Program-made: the position numbers and the translations under genes
The notes under the pieces: generated by a model
The model's input: the letters and a program-made list of their open reading frames with translations, nothing else
Told to the model about the DNA's origin: nothing
The model's database searches: none
Shown: one piece after another, positions 1-8,605 of the stretch
Layout of the letters: each line of letters starts with the position of its first letter
Position numbering within the stretch: the stretch's first letter is position 1
DNA from: Lachnospiraceae bacterium
Lineage (GTDB): Bacteria; Bacillota; Clostridia; Lachnospirales; Lachnospiraceae
Assembly (NCBI GenBank): GCA_022791975.1
Contig: JAAWAC010000009.1
Coordinates: 1-36,434, forward strand
DNA: 36,434 bases
Reading direction: 5' to 3'

Positions 1-108
1 GTTATGATTATTACGTAGAACGTCATGCTTTGAAGATATGTTGAACCGCCGTATGCCGAACGGCATGTACGGTGGTGTGAGAGGGGGATTAAATTCCCCC
101 TACTCGAT
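1..108 (+). mobile_element. Group II intron, 3' end (domains V and VI)
   Basis: Two hairpins match the conserved 3' end of bacterial group II introns. Domain V spans about 43-78: ACCGCC/GGTGGT base stem, a two-nucleotide bulge and a TGCCG-AA-CGGCA tip. Domain VI spans about 79-105: GAG(79-81) pairs with CTC(103-105), A82 with T101, and G83-G87 with C96-C100, leaving A102 unpaired as the branch-point adenosine. The intron should end near 108 (TACTCGAT). The ribozyme core and any reverse transcriptase lie before the window, so the intron is seen only in part. Its insertion site is just upstream of the leuB promoter. Confidence 0.85.
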
Positions 109-177
109 TTCTTTAAAAACAGGAAGTAATGAGAGGCGGTTTTTCGCCAAGGTGGAACTCCCCCCTAAATTTAGTAG

Positions 178-206
178 TTGAAAAAAATGACGAATTACGT
201 TATATT
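178..206 (+). promoter_or_regulatory. Sigma-A promoter for leuB-ilvD-ilvB
   Basis: TTGAAA (178-183) and TATATT (201-206) are separated by exactly 17 nt, near consensus for the housekeeping sigma factor. Transcription would start near 213, giving a short leader before the AAAGAGGAG ribosome binding site at 226-234. The promoter lies downstream of the intron end, so the operon need not rely on transcription through the intron. Confidence 0.7.
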
Positions 207-243
207 AAATACAATAGGCTTTTATAAAGAGGAGTGATGAAAA

Positions 244-1332
244 ATGAGACTAAGGCTTGCAGTGATTCCGGGAGACGGGATTGGTCCGGAAATTGTCAGA
301 GAGGCGAGAAAGGTCCTGAATCGGGTAGCGCAGTTATATGGTCACCAGATTGAGGCCACCCAGGTTCTTATGGGCGGCGCTTCCATAGACGCATGTGGAG
401 AGCCTTTGACAGATGAAGCATTAGAGGTCATAAGACAGCAGGATGCCATTTTAATGGGATCTGTGGGAGGAAACCCGGCCACCTCCCCCTGGTATCAGTT
501 GCCGCCCCAGAAGCGGCCGGAGGCAGCCCTGTTGCGTCTTCGAAAAGAAATGGGACTGTTTGCCAATCTGCGTCCAGCGTACCTTTACAAAGAGCTCCGG
601 AGTGCCTGTCCCCTGCGGGATGAGATCATCGGGGACGGCTTTGATATGATGATCATGCGGGAGTTGACAGGAGGGCTTTATTTTGGACAGCGGAAAACGG
701 AAGAGATAGACGGTGTGATGACAGCGGTGGACACTTTGACTTATAATGAGATGGAGATCCGCCGAATTGCAAAGCGTGCTTTTGATATTGCCATGAAGCG
801 TCGGAAAAAGGTGTGCAGTGTGGACAAAGCGAACGTGTTGGATTCCTCCCGGTTATGGCGAAAGGTTGTGGAGGAGGTAGCAAAAGATTATCCAGAGGTA
901 TCCTGGGAACATATGCTGGTGGACAACTGTGCGATGCAGCTGGTGAAAGATCCCCGGCAATTTGATGTGATTTTAACCGAAAATATGTTCGGCGATATTT
1001 TGTCTGATGAGGCCAGCATGGTGACAGGTTCCATCGGTATGCTGTCCAGCGCCAGCTTAAACGATACAAAATTTGGACTTTATGAACCCAGTGGTGGTTC
1101 TGCCCCGGATATTGCCGGGAAAGACCTGGCCAACCCCATTGCCACCATATTGTCGGCAGCCATGATGCTGCGATATACTTTTGATTTGGATCAGGAAGCG
1201 GCCGCGGTGGAGGCTGCTGTCCAGCAGGTGTTGACGGAGGGATATCGGACCGGAGACATTATGGCGGAGGGCTGTACCCAGGTGGGAACCGTGGCTATGG
1301 GCGATCTTATCACGGAGCGTATCCGGGGATAA
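244..1332 (+). CDS. leuB: 3-isopropylmalate dehydrogenase
   Basis: Oxidatively decarboxylates 3-isopropylmalate to 2-oxoisocaproate with NAD+, the third step of leucine synthesis, in the cytoplasm. The protein is 362 residues, the usual length. It starts RLAVIPGDGIGPEI, the N-terminal signature of the isocitrate/isopropylmalate dehydrogenase family. It also has the LLRLRKEMGLFANLRP substrate-loop region, RELTGGLYFG, and the metal and cofactor motif NMFGDILSDEAS followed by GSIGMLSSASL. The ATG at 244 has AAAGAGGAG nine nucleotides upstream. It is first in a run with ilvD and ilvB under the promoter at 178-206. leuA, leuC and leuD are not in the window and may lie before the intron. Assignment is secure from sequence motifs. 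Confidence 0.97.
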   Translation: MRLRLAVIPGDGIGPEIVREARKVLNRVAQLYGHQIEATQVLMGGASIDACGEPLTDEALEVIRQQDAILMGSVGGNPATSPWYQLPPQKRPEAALLRLRKEMGLFANLRPAYLYKELRSACPLRDEIIGDGFDMMIMRELTGGLYFGQRKTEEIDGVMTAVDTLTYNEMEIRRIAKRAFDIAMKRRKKVCSVDKANVLDSSRLWRKVVEEVAKDYPEVSWEHMLVDNCAMQLVKDPRQFDVILTENMFGDILSDEASMVTGSIGMLSSASLNDTKFGLYEPSGGSAPDIAGKDLANPIATILSAAMMLRYTFDLDQEAAAVEAAVQQVLTEGYRTGDIMAEGCTQVGTVAMGDLITERIRG

Positions 1333-1444
1333 AAACGGAATCTGAAACGAAACCGGCGGGAAAAGAGAAAACCTAAAGGGGACCGGGAAGACTGGACTGT
1401 ACCGGAAAAGACAGGAAAATAAAAAGAATAGGAGAGTGTGAGAT

Positions 1445-3106
1445 ATGAGAAGTGACGCAGTGACCAAGGGTGCTCAACAGGCGCCCCATAGAAGTCTGTT
1501 TTATGCATTGGGATATACAAAGGAAGAGCTGGAGCGTCCCCTGGTGGGAATTGTCAGCTCCTACAATGAGATTGTGCCGGGACATATGAATCTGGATAAG
1601 ATTGTGGACGCGGTAAAGATGGGCGTATCCATGGCAGGGGGAACCCCGGTGGTGTTCCCGGCTATTGCAGTGTGTGACGGCATTGCCATGGGACACGCGG
1701 GAATGAAGTATTCCCTGGTGACCCGGGACTTAATTGCAGACTCTACAGAATGTATGGCTATGGCCCATCAGTTTGACGCCCTGGTTATGGTTCCTAACTG
1801 CGATAAAAATGTGCCAGGACTTTTGATGGCTGCGGCACGGATCAATATTCCCACCATATTTGTCAGCGGAGGCCCCATGCTGGCTGGCCATGTACAGGGA
1901 CAGAAGCGCAGTCTTTCTAGCATGTTTGAGGCTGTGGGCGCTCACGCAGCGGGAACCATGACGGCGGAGGAGCTGGAGGAGTTTGAGCGGAAGGTATGTC
2001 CCACCTGTGGGTCCTGCTCTGGTATGTATACAGCCAACAGCATGAACTGCCTGACGGAGGTGCTGGGCATGGGCCTTAGAGGAAACGGAACCATTCCCGC
2101 AGTGTTCTCGGAGAGGTTGCAGCTGGCAAAGCATGCAGGCATGCAGGTTATGGAGCTGTGGAGAAAGGACATTCGTCCCCGGGATATTATGACGGAGAAG
2201 GCCTTCTTAAATGCCCTGACCGTGGATATGGCTCTGGGGTGCTCCACCAACAGCATGTTGCATCTGCCTGCCATTGCCCATGAGGCCGGCGTGGAGTTGA
2301 ATTTAGATATTGCCAATGAGATCAGCGCCCGGACGCCTAACCTGTGTCATCTGGCTCCGGCAGGCCCCACCTACATAGAAGATTTAAATGAGGCTGGGGG
2401 CGTCTACGCGGTGATGTATGAATTAAATAAGAAGAAACTCCTTCACACGGATCTTCTCACGGCTACGGGAAAGACTGTGGGAGAGAATATTGAGGGCTGT
2501 GTCAACCGGAATCCAGAGGTGATTCGTCCTATTGACAATCCCTACAGCGAGACCGGCGGAATTGCTGTGCTCAAGGGAAACCTGGCTCCGGACTCCGGCG
2601 TGGTAAAGCGCTCCGCGGTGGTGCCGGAAATGATGGTGCACGAAGGTCCGGCCAGAGTCTTTGACTGTGAGGAGGATGCCATTGCAGCCATCAAGGGTGG
2701 AAAGATTGTGGCTGGCGATGTGGTGGTGATTCGCTACGAGGGCCCCAAAGGAGGTCCGGGCATGCGGGAGATGTTGAATCCCACCTCGGCCATTGCAGGC
2801 ATGGGTCTGGGCTCCAGTGTGGCTTTGATTACGGATGGCCGGTTTAGCGGTGCTTCTAGGGGAGCCTCTATTGGACATGTGTCTCCGGAGGCAGCGGTAG
2901 GCGGCCCCATTGCCCTGGTGGAAGAGGGAGATATTATCCGGATCAATATTCCAGAGAATCGGCTGGAGCTGGCAGTTTCCGATGAAGAGCTGGCAGCCCG
3001 GAAGGCAAAATGGCAGCCCAGAGAGCCCAGGATTACCACAGGCTATTTGAGCCGCTATGCAAAAATGGTAACCTCCGGTAATCGGGGAGCCATTCTGGAA
3101 AAATAG
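1445..3106 (+). CDS. ilvD: Dihydroxy-acid dehydratase
   Basis: Dehydrates 2,3-dihydroxyisovalerate and 2,3-dihydroxy-3-methylvalerate to the 2-oxo acids that precede valine and isoleucine, using an Fe-S cluster. At 553 residues it is full length for IlvD. Visible signatures are PNCDKNVPG (Cys119), [19 protein letters not shown] (around 185-202), the metal-binding VCDG near 77, and the C-terminal [19 protein letters not shown]. Position 47 is Gly (PGH), as in oxygen-labile [4Fe-4S] enzymes like that of E. coli, rather than the Cys of the plant-type [2Fe-2S] group; the cluster type is therefore an inference. ATG 1445 follows AGGAGAG. The 112 nt after leuB hold no obvious terminator, so the two are probably co-transcribed. 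Confidence 0.97.
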   Translation: MRSDAVTKGAQQAPHRSLFYALGYTKEELERPLVGIVSSYNEIVPGHMNLDKIVDAVKMGVSMAGGTPVVFPAIAVCDGIAMGHAGMKYSLVTRDLIADSTECMAMAHQFDALVMVPNCDKNVPGLLMAAARINIPTIFVSGGPMLAGHVQGQKRSLSSMFEAVGAHAAGTMTAEELEEFERKVCPTCGSCSGMYTANSMNCLTEVLGMGLRGNGTIPAVFSERLQLAKHAGMQVMELWRKDIRPRDIMTEKAFLNALTVDMALGCSTNSMLHLPAIAHEAGVELNLDIANEISARTPNLCHLAPAGPTYIEDLNEAGGVYAVMYELNKKKLLHTDLLTATGKTVGENIEGCVNRNPEVIRPIDNPYSETGGIAVLKGNLAPDSGVVKRSAVVPEMMVHEGPARVFDCEEDAIAAIKGGKIVAGDVVVIRYEGPKGGPGMREMLNPTSAIAGMGLGSSVALITDGRFSGASRGASIGHVSPEAAVGGPIALVEEGDIIRINIPENRLELAVSDEELAARKAKWQPREPRITTGYLSRYAKMVTSGNRGAILEK

Positions 3107-3131
3107 AGAGCAAAGGGAGAAATAGAACTAT

Positions 3132-4808
3132 ATGCAGCTGACAGGAGCGGAAATTGTAATTGAATGTATGAAGGAGCAGGGGGTGGATACCATTTTTGGG
3201 TATCCGGGCGGAACCATTTTAAATATTTACGATGCCCTGTATAAGCATGGGGAGATTCGCCATATTCTCACCTCCCACGAACAGGGGGCGTCCCATGCAG
3301 CCGACGGATATGCCCGTTCCACGGGCAAAGTGGGCGTGTGCTTTGCCACCTCCGGTCCGGGAGCTACCAATCTGGTTACCGGTATTGCCACGGCTTACAT
3401 GGATTCCATTCCCCTGGTGGCCATCACCTGTAATGTGGGCACCTCCCTTTTGGGAAAGGATTCTTTTCAGGAAATTGACATTACAGGAGTCACAATGCCC
3501 ATCACCAAGCATAATTATATAGTGAAGGATGTGACAAAACTTGCGGATACCATTCGCAAGGCTTTTGCTATTGCCAAATCCGGCCGGCCTGGCCCGGTGC
3601 TGGTGGATATTACCAAGGACGTGACAGCCAATGAGACGGAATATACACCCCAGAAGCCTGCACCCATAGAGCGGGTAAAGGATACCATCCGGGAGGAGGA
3701 TGTGGAGAAGGCTCTGAAAATGATTGCAAAGGCCAAGCGCCCCTTTATTTTCGTAGGTGGTGGTGCAGTCCTCTCCGATGCGGCCAGAGAGGTGACGGAG
3801 CTGGCGGAAAAGATCCAGGCTCCGGTGTGCGACAGCCTGATGGGAAAGGGTGCCTTTTCCGGAGAGCATTCCCTGTATACAGGAATGTTGGGTATGCACG
3901 GCACCAAGACAGCCAATTTTGGTGTTACCCGCTGTGACCTGTTGATTACCATCGGAGCCCGGTTCAGCGATCGAGTGACAGGAAATACAGAGCGGTTTGC
4001 AGGGAAGGCAAAGATTTTGCAGATCGATATTGATCCGGCGGAGATCAATAAAAATATTTTGGTGGATGGAAGCATTATCGGAGATGTGAAAGAGGTTTTG
4101 CAGGTTCTGAATCCCCGGATAGATCAGATGGAGCATGCAGAATGGCTGGAGGAGATTCAGGGGCTCCAGGCAAAATATCCCCTGCGCTATGAGCAGGATA
4201 AGCTTACCGGCCCTTATATTATTCAGGAGCTTTATCGGGTAACCGGCGGGGACGCCATTGTCACCACGGATGTGGGGCAACATCAGATGTGGGCGGCCCA
4301 GTATTTTAAATATAAAAATCCCCGCACCTTTCTAAGCTCCGGCGGCTTGGGAACCATGGGCTATGGTCTGGGAGCCTGTATCGGCGCCAAGGTGGGAAAT
4401 CCGGAGAAAATCGTGGTAAACATTGGCGGAGACGGGTGCTTCCGCATGAACTTAAATGAGTTGGCCACAGCAGCCCGACATAAGATTCCCATTATTCAGA
4501 TTGTGGTAAACAATCACGTGCTGGGAATGGTTCGCCAGTGGCAGACTCTGTTCTACGGACAGAGGTATTCCTCCACGGTGCTGGATGATTCCGTGGATTT
4601 TGTGAAGGTGGCTGAGGGACTGGGTGCTGCGGGCATTCGGGTGTCCAAGCGGGAGGAAATGGGTCCTGCACTGGAAAAGGCTATTGCCATGGGATGTCCG
4701 GTGGTGCTGGATTGTCAGATTGAGTCGGATGATAAGGTATTCCCCATGGTGTCGCCAGGAGCGGCCATTGAGGAGGCCTTTGACGAGGAGGATTTAATAA
4801 ATAATTAA
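3132..4808 (+). CDS. ilvB: Acetolactate synthase, large (catalytic) subunit
   Basis: Thiamine-diphosphate enzyme that condenses two pyruvates, or pyruvate and 2-oxobutyrate, in the first common step of branched-chain amino acid synthesis. The 558 residues show the catalytic Glu50 in TSHEQGASHAADGYAR, the central FAD-domain signature RFSDRVTGN typical of anabolic AHAS, and the ThDP/Mg motif GDG (433-435) ending in NN (460-461). The start ATG follows AAGGGAGAAA, 25 nt after ilvD. The regulatory subunit gene (ilvN/ilvH) is not next to it; the following gene is unrelated, so the small subunit must be encoded elsewhere or be absent. Confidence 0.96.
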   Translation: MQLTGAEIVIECMKEQGVDTIFGYPGGTILNIYDALYKHGEIRHILTSHEQGASHAADGYARSTGKVGVCFATSGPGATNLVTGIATAYMDSIPLVAITCNVGTSLLGKDSFQEIDITGVTMPITKHNYIVKDVTKLADTIRKAFAIAKSGRPGPVLVDITKDVTANETEYTPQKPAPIERVKDTIREEDVEKALKMIAKAKRPFIFVGGGAVLSDAAREVTELAEKIQAPVCDSLMGKGAFSGEHSLYTGMLGMHGTKTANFGVTRCDLLITIGARFSDRVTGNTERFAGKAKILQIDIDPAEINKNILVDGSIIGDVKEVLQVLNPRIDQMEHAEWLEEIQGLQAKYPLRYEQDKLTGPYIIQELYRVTGGDAIVTTDVGQHQMWAAQYFKYKNPRTFLSSGGLGTMGYGLGACIGAKVGNPEKIVVNIGGDGCFRMNLNELATAARHKIPIIQIVVNNHVLGMVRQWQTLFYGQRYSSTVLDDSVDFVKVAEGLGAAGIRVSKREEMGPALEKAIAMGCPVVLDCQIESDDKVFPMVSPGAAIEEAFDEEDLINN

Positions 4809-4810
4809 AA

Positions 4811-4854
4811 ACAGAGAAAAGGGGGCGGTTGTTTTGCGGCGGTCCCTTTTCTGT
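4811..4854 (+). terminator. Inverted repeat after ilvB, possible terminator
   Basis: ACAGAGAAAAGGG at 4811-4823 can pair with CCCTTTTCTGT at 4844-4854 with one bulged base. There is no T tract on the + strand after the stem, so it would be a weak or Rho-independent-like terminator at best. On the - strand it is followed by TTTTTAATTATTT, but no - strand gene is seen here. It may instead protect the 3' end of the ilv mRNA. Confidence 0.4.
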
Positions 4855-4868
4855 AGGAGGGATATAGG

Positions 4869-4940
4869 GTGATTTTTGATTTCCAGCACGGGCTGAGAAT
4901 GACAAAACCGGATTTTTATCAGGGAAGTTTTTCCCTATGA
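4869..4940 (+). CDS. 23-codon leader ORF coupled to the L,D-transpeptidase
   Basis: A GTG at 4869 lies 7 nt after a strong Shine-Dalgarno sequence, AGGAGGG at 4855-4861. The frame reads MIFDF... to ...GSFSL and stops at TGA 4938-4940, which overlaps the next gene's ATG as ATGA (4937-4940). The downstream gene's own ribosome binding site is inside a small inverted repeat (4921-4936), which translation of this ORF would open. The layout is that of translational coupling. The peptide resembles nothing I recognise and has no signal or membrane segment; its role may be only regulatory. Whether it is translated is inference. Confidence 0.5.
   Translation: MIFDFQHGLRMTKPDFYQGSFSL
4921..4936 (+). 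promoter_or_regulatory. Inverted repeat sequestering the L,D-transpeptidase RBS
   Basis: AGGGAA (4921-4926), loop GTTT, and TTCCCT (4931-4936) form a perfect 6-bp inverted repeat ending immediately before ATG 4937. AGGGAA is the only Shine-Dalgarno candidate for that start. If the hairpin forms in mRNA it would hide the site until ribosomes from the leader ORF pass through. Confidence 0.5.
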
Positions 4941-6310
4941 ATGTGCAGAGAATAAAAAAGAACCGAATTCTATTTGGGGCTGTTATGGGGATAGCCCTGG
5001 TATATTTAGCTTTGTCCATATTTTTTATGGAGCGCTTTTTTCCGGGTACCCAGATTAATGGAGAAGATTGCGGCTTGCTACATGTGTCTGAGGTAGAGCA
5101 GTGGATTTTTTCTCAGGCAGAGGTATATACCCTGGAGCTTTCGGAGCGGGGCGGTGGAACAGAGCAGCTTACTATGAAGGACTTGGGGGGCTATTTTGAG
5201 CCTCATCATCAGGTGTTAAAGGCGAAGCGCCAGCAGAATGGATTCCTTTGGCCGCGGATGCTCTGGAGCAGGGACAGCTATGAGGTTTACCCGGAGCCTG
5301 TTTTTGAGGAGGAGGCCTTTTGGCAGGGCTTAGAGGCTCTGGACTGCATACAAAAGGAGATCGCGCCCAGAGATGCCGGGATAGTGTTTACCGATACGGG
5401 ATATCGGGTGCTGGAGGAAGCCAGAGGACTTAAGCTTGATCGGGAGGCCTTCGCAGAGACGATCCGGCAGGCCTTTGCAAGGCTGGAGCCCAGGGTAGAT
5501 CTGGAGGAGAAGGGCTGCTATGTGGAGCCGGCTATTTATAGTGATACCCAGGAGTTTCAGGAGATGACGGAGCAGCTGGATGTGTGGTTTTCTGCCCAGG
5601 TAACCTATGAGATTGGAGAGAAGCCCCTGGTGGTGGATGCCAGGCAGATACAGGAATGGATTCTCCTCTCAGAGGCGGAAGGAAAGGCAGAGCTGCAGAC
5701 AGAAAAGATTGCGGACTATATAAATATTTTGGCGGATGCCTACGACGAGGAGAGCACCAAGCGGGTATTTTACAGCACCAACCGGGGACGGATTGTGCTG
5801 ACAGACAGACGCCATCAGTGGCTGATTGACAGGGAAGCGGAGATCGCAGCTCTAACGGCCTGTATCCAGGAGGGTGGCAAGATTCATCGAGAGCCTTACT
5901 ATCAGGTACCAGAAGGTCCCAGCATGGGTTCTGAGATTGGAGATACCTATGTGGAGGTGGATATGGGGGCGCAGCATCTGTGGGTGTACCGGGAGGGAAA
6001 GATGGTTCTGGAAACCGATGTGGTTACAGGAAATACGGGCCTTCGCCGGGGAACCCCAGGCATACTGGCTTATGTATACAGCAAGGAGCGAAACCGGATT
6101 TTGCGGGGAGAGGACTACGAAAGCTTTGTGCGGTACTGGGTTCCTTTTTACCGGGGGTATGGTATCCATGATGCCTCCTGGCGGGGAAATTTCGGGGGAA
6201 GCATTTATAAGACCAATGGCTCCCACGGCTGTGTGAATATTCCGCCCTCCGTGATGCCCAGTTTGTTTGAGCATGTGGAGTTGGGGATGCCAGTGATCAC
6301 GTATTATTAG
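4937..6310 (+). CDS. Membrane-anchored L,D-transpeptidase (YkuD) with PG-binding-4 region
   Basis: Probably makes 3-3 cross-links or other L,D links in peptidoglycan on the outer face of the membrane. Of 457 residues, about 8-32 form one membrane anchor with a basic front (NVQRIKKNR). The next part (FPGTQINGEDC onward, to about 300) resembles the putative peptidoglycan-binding domain found before YkuD domains in Clostridia. The YkuD catalytic domain runs from about 330 to the end and contains His411 in GYGIHDASW and Cys432 in NGSHGCVNIP, the conserved catalytic pair region. ATG 4937 overlaps the stop of the upstream leader ORF. Family assignment is firm; whether the enzyme acts in growth, stress or beta-lactam tolerance cannot be told. 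Confidence 0.9.
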   Translation: MNVQRIKKNRILFGAVMGIALVYLALSIFFMERFFPGTQINGEDCGLLHVSEVEQWIFSQAEVYTLELSERGGGTEQLTMKDLGGYFEPHHQVLKAKRQQNGFLWPRMLWSRDSYEVYPEPVFEEEAFWQGLEALDCIQKEIAPRDAGIVFTDTGYRVLEEARGLKLDREAFAETIRQAFARLEPRVDLEEKGCYVEPAIYSDTQEFQEMTEQLDVWFSAQVTYEIGEKPLVVDARQIQEWILLSEAEGKAELQTEKIADYINILADAYDEESTKRVFYSTNRGRIVLTDRRHQWLIDREAEIAALTACIQEGGKIHREPYYQVPEGPSMGSEIGDTYVEVDMGAQHLWVYREGKMVLETDVVTGNTGLRRGTPGILAYVYSKERNRILRGEDYESFVRYWVPFYRGYGIHDASWRGNFGGSIYKTNGSHGCVNIPPSVMPSLFEHVELGMPVITYY

Positions 6311-6356
6311 GATAGGAAGGTACGAGAGTACATAGACAGGAGGAGGAAATGAAAAA

Positions 6357-7439
6357 ATGAGCCGTGTGTACAACTTTTCGGCGGGGCCGGCTGTGTTGCC
6401 GGAGGAGGTTCTAAAGGAGGTGGCGGCAGAGATGATGGACTACCGGGGGACCGGTATGTCGGTCATGGAAATGTCCCATCGATCCCCAGCCTTTGAGGAG
6501 ATTATTCAAACAGCAGAGCAGGATTTAAGGGATCTGATGGGGATTCCAGATAACTATAAAGTGCTCTTTCTCCAGGGTGGAGCTCATCTGCAGTTTTCCA
6601 TGATTCCCATGAATCTTATGAAAAACCGGGTGGCGGACTACATTGTTACTGGCCAGTGGGCTAAACGGGCCTGGAAAGAAGCTGCCATCTTTGGGAAGGC
6701 GAATAAGATTGCAGACTCGGAGGATCAGACCTTTTCCTATATTCCGGATTGTTCTGATTTGCCGATTAGCCCGGATGCGGACTATGTGTATATTTGCGAA
6801 AACAATACCATTTATGGGACAAAGTTTCACAAGCTTCCCAACACCAAGGGAAAGCTTCTGGTGTCGGATGTGTCCTCCTGCTTTTTGTCGGAGCCGGTGG
6901 ACGTGACCCAGTATGGCCTTCTTTACGGAGGGGTGCAGAAAAATATTGGCCCGGCTGGTATGGTGATTGTGATTATCCGGGAGGATTTGATTGGAGAGGA
7001 CACCCTACCGGGAACTCCTACCTATCTGAAATACAAGATTCATGCGGACAATGGTTCTCTTTACAATACGCCTAATTCCTACTGTATCTATGTGTGTGGC
7101 AAGGTGTTTCAGTGGCTGAAGGCCATGGGCGGTCTGGAGGTTATGAAGGAGCGCAATGAGAAAAAGGCGGCTGTTTTGTATGAATATTTGGACAATAGCC
7201 GGCTGTTTCAGGGAAGTGTGAGAAAAGAGGACCGCTCCCTGATGAATGTGCCCTTTGTGACAGGAAACAAGGAGATGGATGAAAAATTTGTTCGGGCAGC
7301 GAAAGATGCAGGCCTTGTAAATCTCAAGGGACATCGGAGCGTAGGCGGTATGCGGGCCAGCATTTACAATGCCATGCCTCTGGAGGGGGTTCAGGCACTG
7401 GTGTCCTTTATGAAGAAGTTTGAGGAGGAAAATCTGTAG
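6357..7439 (+). CDS. serC: Phosphoserine aminotransferase
   Basis: PLP enzyme that transfers an amino group from glutamate to 3-phosphohydroxypyruvate, giving O-phospho-L-serine. The 360 residues begin with the family hallmark VYNFSAGPAVLP. They include GTGMSVMEMSHRSPAF, LFLQGGAHLQF (phosphate cup), Asp171 in LVSDVSS (pairs with the PLP ring nitrogen) and the Schiff-base Lys195 in GGVQKNIGPAG. ATG 6357 follows AGGAGGAGG at 6338-6346. It is the first gene of serC-serA-DUF1015, 46 nt after the transpeptidase gene, with only 2 nt before serA. Confidence 0.97.
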   Translation: MSRVYNFSAGPAVLPEEVLKEVAAEMMDYRGTGMSVMEMSHRSPAFEEIIQTAEQDLRDLMGIPDNYKVLFLQGGAHLQFSMIPMNLMKNRVADYIVTGQWAKRAWKEAAIFGKANKIADSEDQTFSYIPDCSDLPISPDADYVYICENNTIYGTKFHKLPNTKGKLLVSDVSSCFLSEPVDVTQYGLLYGGVQKNIGPAGMVIVIIREDLIGEDTLPGTPTYLKYKIHADNGSLYNTPNSYCIYVCGKVFQWLKAMGGLEVMKERNEKKAAVLYEYLDNSRLFQGSVRKEDRSLMNVPFVTGNKEMDEKFVRAAKDAGLVNLKGHRSVGGMRASIYNAMPLEGVQALVSFMKKFEEENL

Positions 7440-7441
7440 AC

Positions 7442-8605
7442 ATGTTTCATTATTATTGTTTAAATCCCATTGCTTCCTTTGGGCTGGATTATTTTAATAA
7501 GGATTATGAGGAGGCGGAGGAGCTGGCGCAGGCTGATGCGGTGCTGGTGCGCAGTGCCGCCATGCATGATATGGAGCTTCCCGAGAAGCTTTGTGCTGTG
7601 GCCAGAGCTGGGGCCGGTGTCAATAATATTCCTCTGGAAAAATGCTCGGAGCAGGGCATTGTGGTATTTAATACGCCGGGAGCCAATGCCAACGGGGTAA
7701 AGGAGCTGGTGTTGGCAGGACTTTTGCTGGCATCCCGGGATATTATCGGGGGCGTGAACTGGGTGCAATCGGAGCGTATGAACGAGGAGATTGCCAAGGA
7801 ATCGGAAAAGCAGAAAAAGCAGTTTGCTGGCCGGGAGATTCTGGGGAAAAAGCTTGGGATCATTGGTCTTGGGGCTATTGGTGTCCAGGTGGCCAATGCG
7901 GCCACCCATCTTGGCATGGAGGTGCTGGGATATGACCCCTATATTTCCGTGGAGGCGGCCTGGAATCTGTCCCGGAGCATTCGACACATCACCAATGTGG
8001 ATGATATTTACCGGGAATGCGATTACATTACCATTCATGTGCCCTTGTTGGACAGCACCCGGCAGATGATCAATGCAGCGGCCATCTCCCGGATGAAGGA
8101 GGGCGTGGTGGTGCTTAATTTTGCCCGGGATCTTCTGGTAGATGAGAAGGATATGGTGTCGGCTCTACGGGAGGGAAAAGTAAAGCGGTATGTGACGGAT
8201 TTCCCCAATCCCACCACAGCCGGGGCCAGGGGAACCATTGTGATTCCACATCTGGGGGCCTCCACCACAGAGGCGGAGGAAAACTGTGCCCGGGCGGCGG
8301 TAAAGGAGATTCGCTGCTATCTGGAGCACGGAAATATCAAGAATTCCGTAAACTTCCCGGACTGTGACATGGGAATTCCCGCCTATCCCTGTCGGATTGC
8401 CATTGCCCACCGGAATATTAAAAATATGCTAAAGCAGTTTGCAGCGATAATGAGTAGCGAGGACCACAATATTGGAAATATGACCAACAAAAGCCGGGGG
8501 AATTATGCCTATTCCATGTTTGATTTGGAGTCCAAGGCCAGCCCGGAGCTGATTGGTAAGCTGGAACAGATTAAAGGAGTCTTGAAGGTGAGGGTGATCC
8601 AGTAA
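7442..8605 (+). CDS. serA: D-3-phosphoglycerate dehydrogenase, short form with C-terminal ACT-like region
   Basis: Oxidises 3-phosphoglycerate to 3-phosphohydroxypyruvate, the entry step of serine synthesis. The 387 residues fit the short SerA class lacking the long intervening domain. Visible are the substrate loop RAGAGVNNIPLEKCSEQGI, the Rossmann motif GLGAIG (142-147) with the NAD-binding Asp in GYDPY, the catalytic Arg229 in NFARD and His270 in PHLGASTTEAEENCA. The last 70 residues (RIAIAHRNIKNML... to KGVLKVRVIQ) look like a single ACT domain, which in other SerA proteins binds serine for feedback inhibition. It begins 2 nt after serC and its stop overlaps the next ATG (TAATG). Confidence 0.95.
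   Translation: MFHYYCLNPIASFGLDYFNKDYEEAEELAQADAVLVRSAAMHDMELPEKLCAVARAGAGVNNIPLEKCSEQGIVVFNTPGANANGVKELVLAGLLLASRDIIGGVNWVQSERMNEEIAKESEKQKKQFAGREILGKKLGIIGLGAIGVQVANAATHLGMEVLGYDPYISVEAAWNLSRSIRHITNVDDIYRECDYITIHVPLLDSTRQMINAAAISRMKEGVVVLNFARDLLVDEKDMVSALREGKVKRYVTDFPNPTTAGARGTIVIPHLGASTTEAEENCARAAVKEIRCYLEHGNIKNSVNFPDCDMGIPAYPCRIAIAHRNIKNMLKQFAAIMSSEDHNIGNMTNKSRGNYAYSMFDLESKASPELIGKLEQIKGVLKVRVIQ

Noticed and set aside
136..167. T-box-like AAGGTGGAAC with a GGCG/CGCC hairpin before leuB
   Set aside because: Resembles the T-box core only in part; there is no terminator/antiterminator pair and no room for specifier stems between the intron end and the promoter. At most it is a relic.
3219..4283. 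354-codon open frame on the - strand of ilvB
   Set aside because: Shadow of a GC-rich coding sequence: no homology pattern, no promoter or ribosome binding site, and the + strand protein is certain.
6349..6360. Minimal ATG-AAA-AAA-TGA frame overlapping the serC start
   Set aside because: Its spacing to the RBS is too short (2 nt from the second AGGAGG), and the same site serves ATG 6357 well; probably chance.
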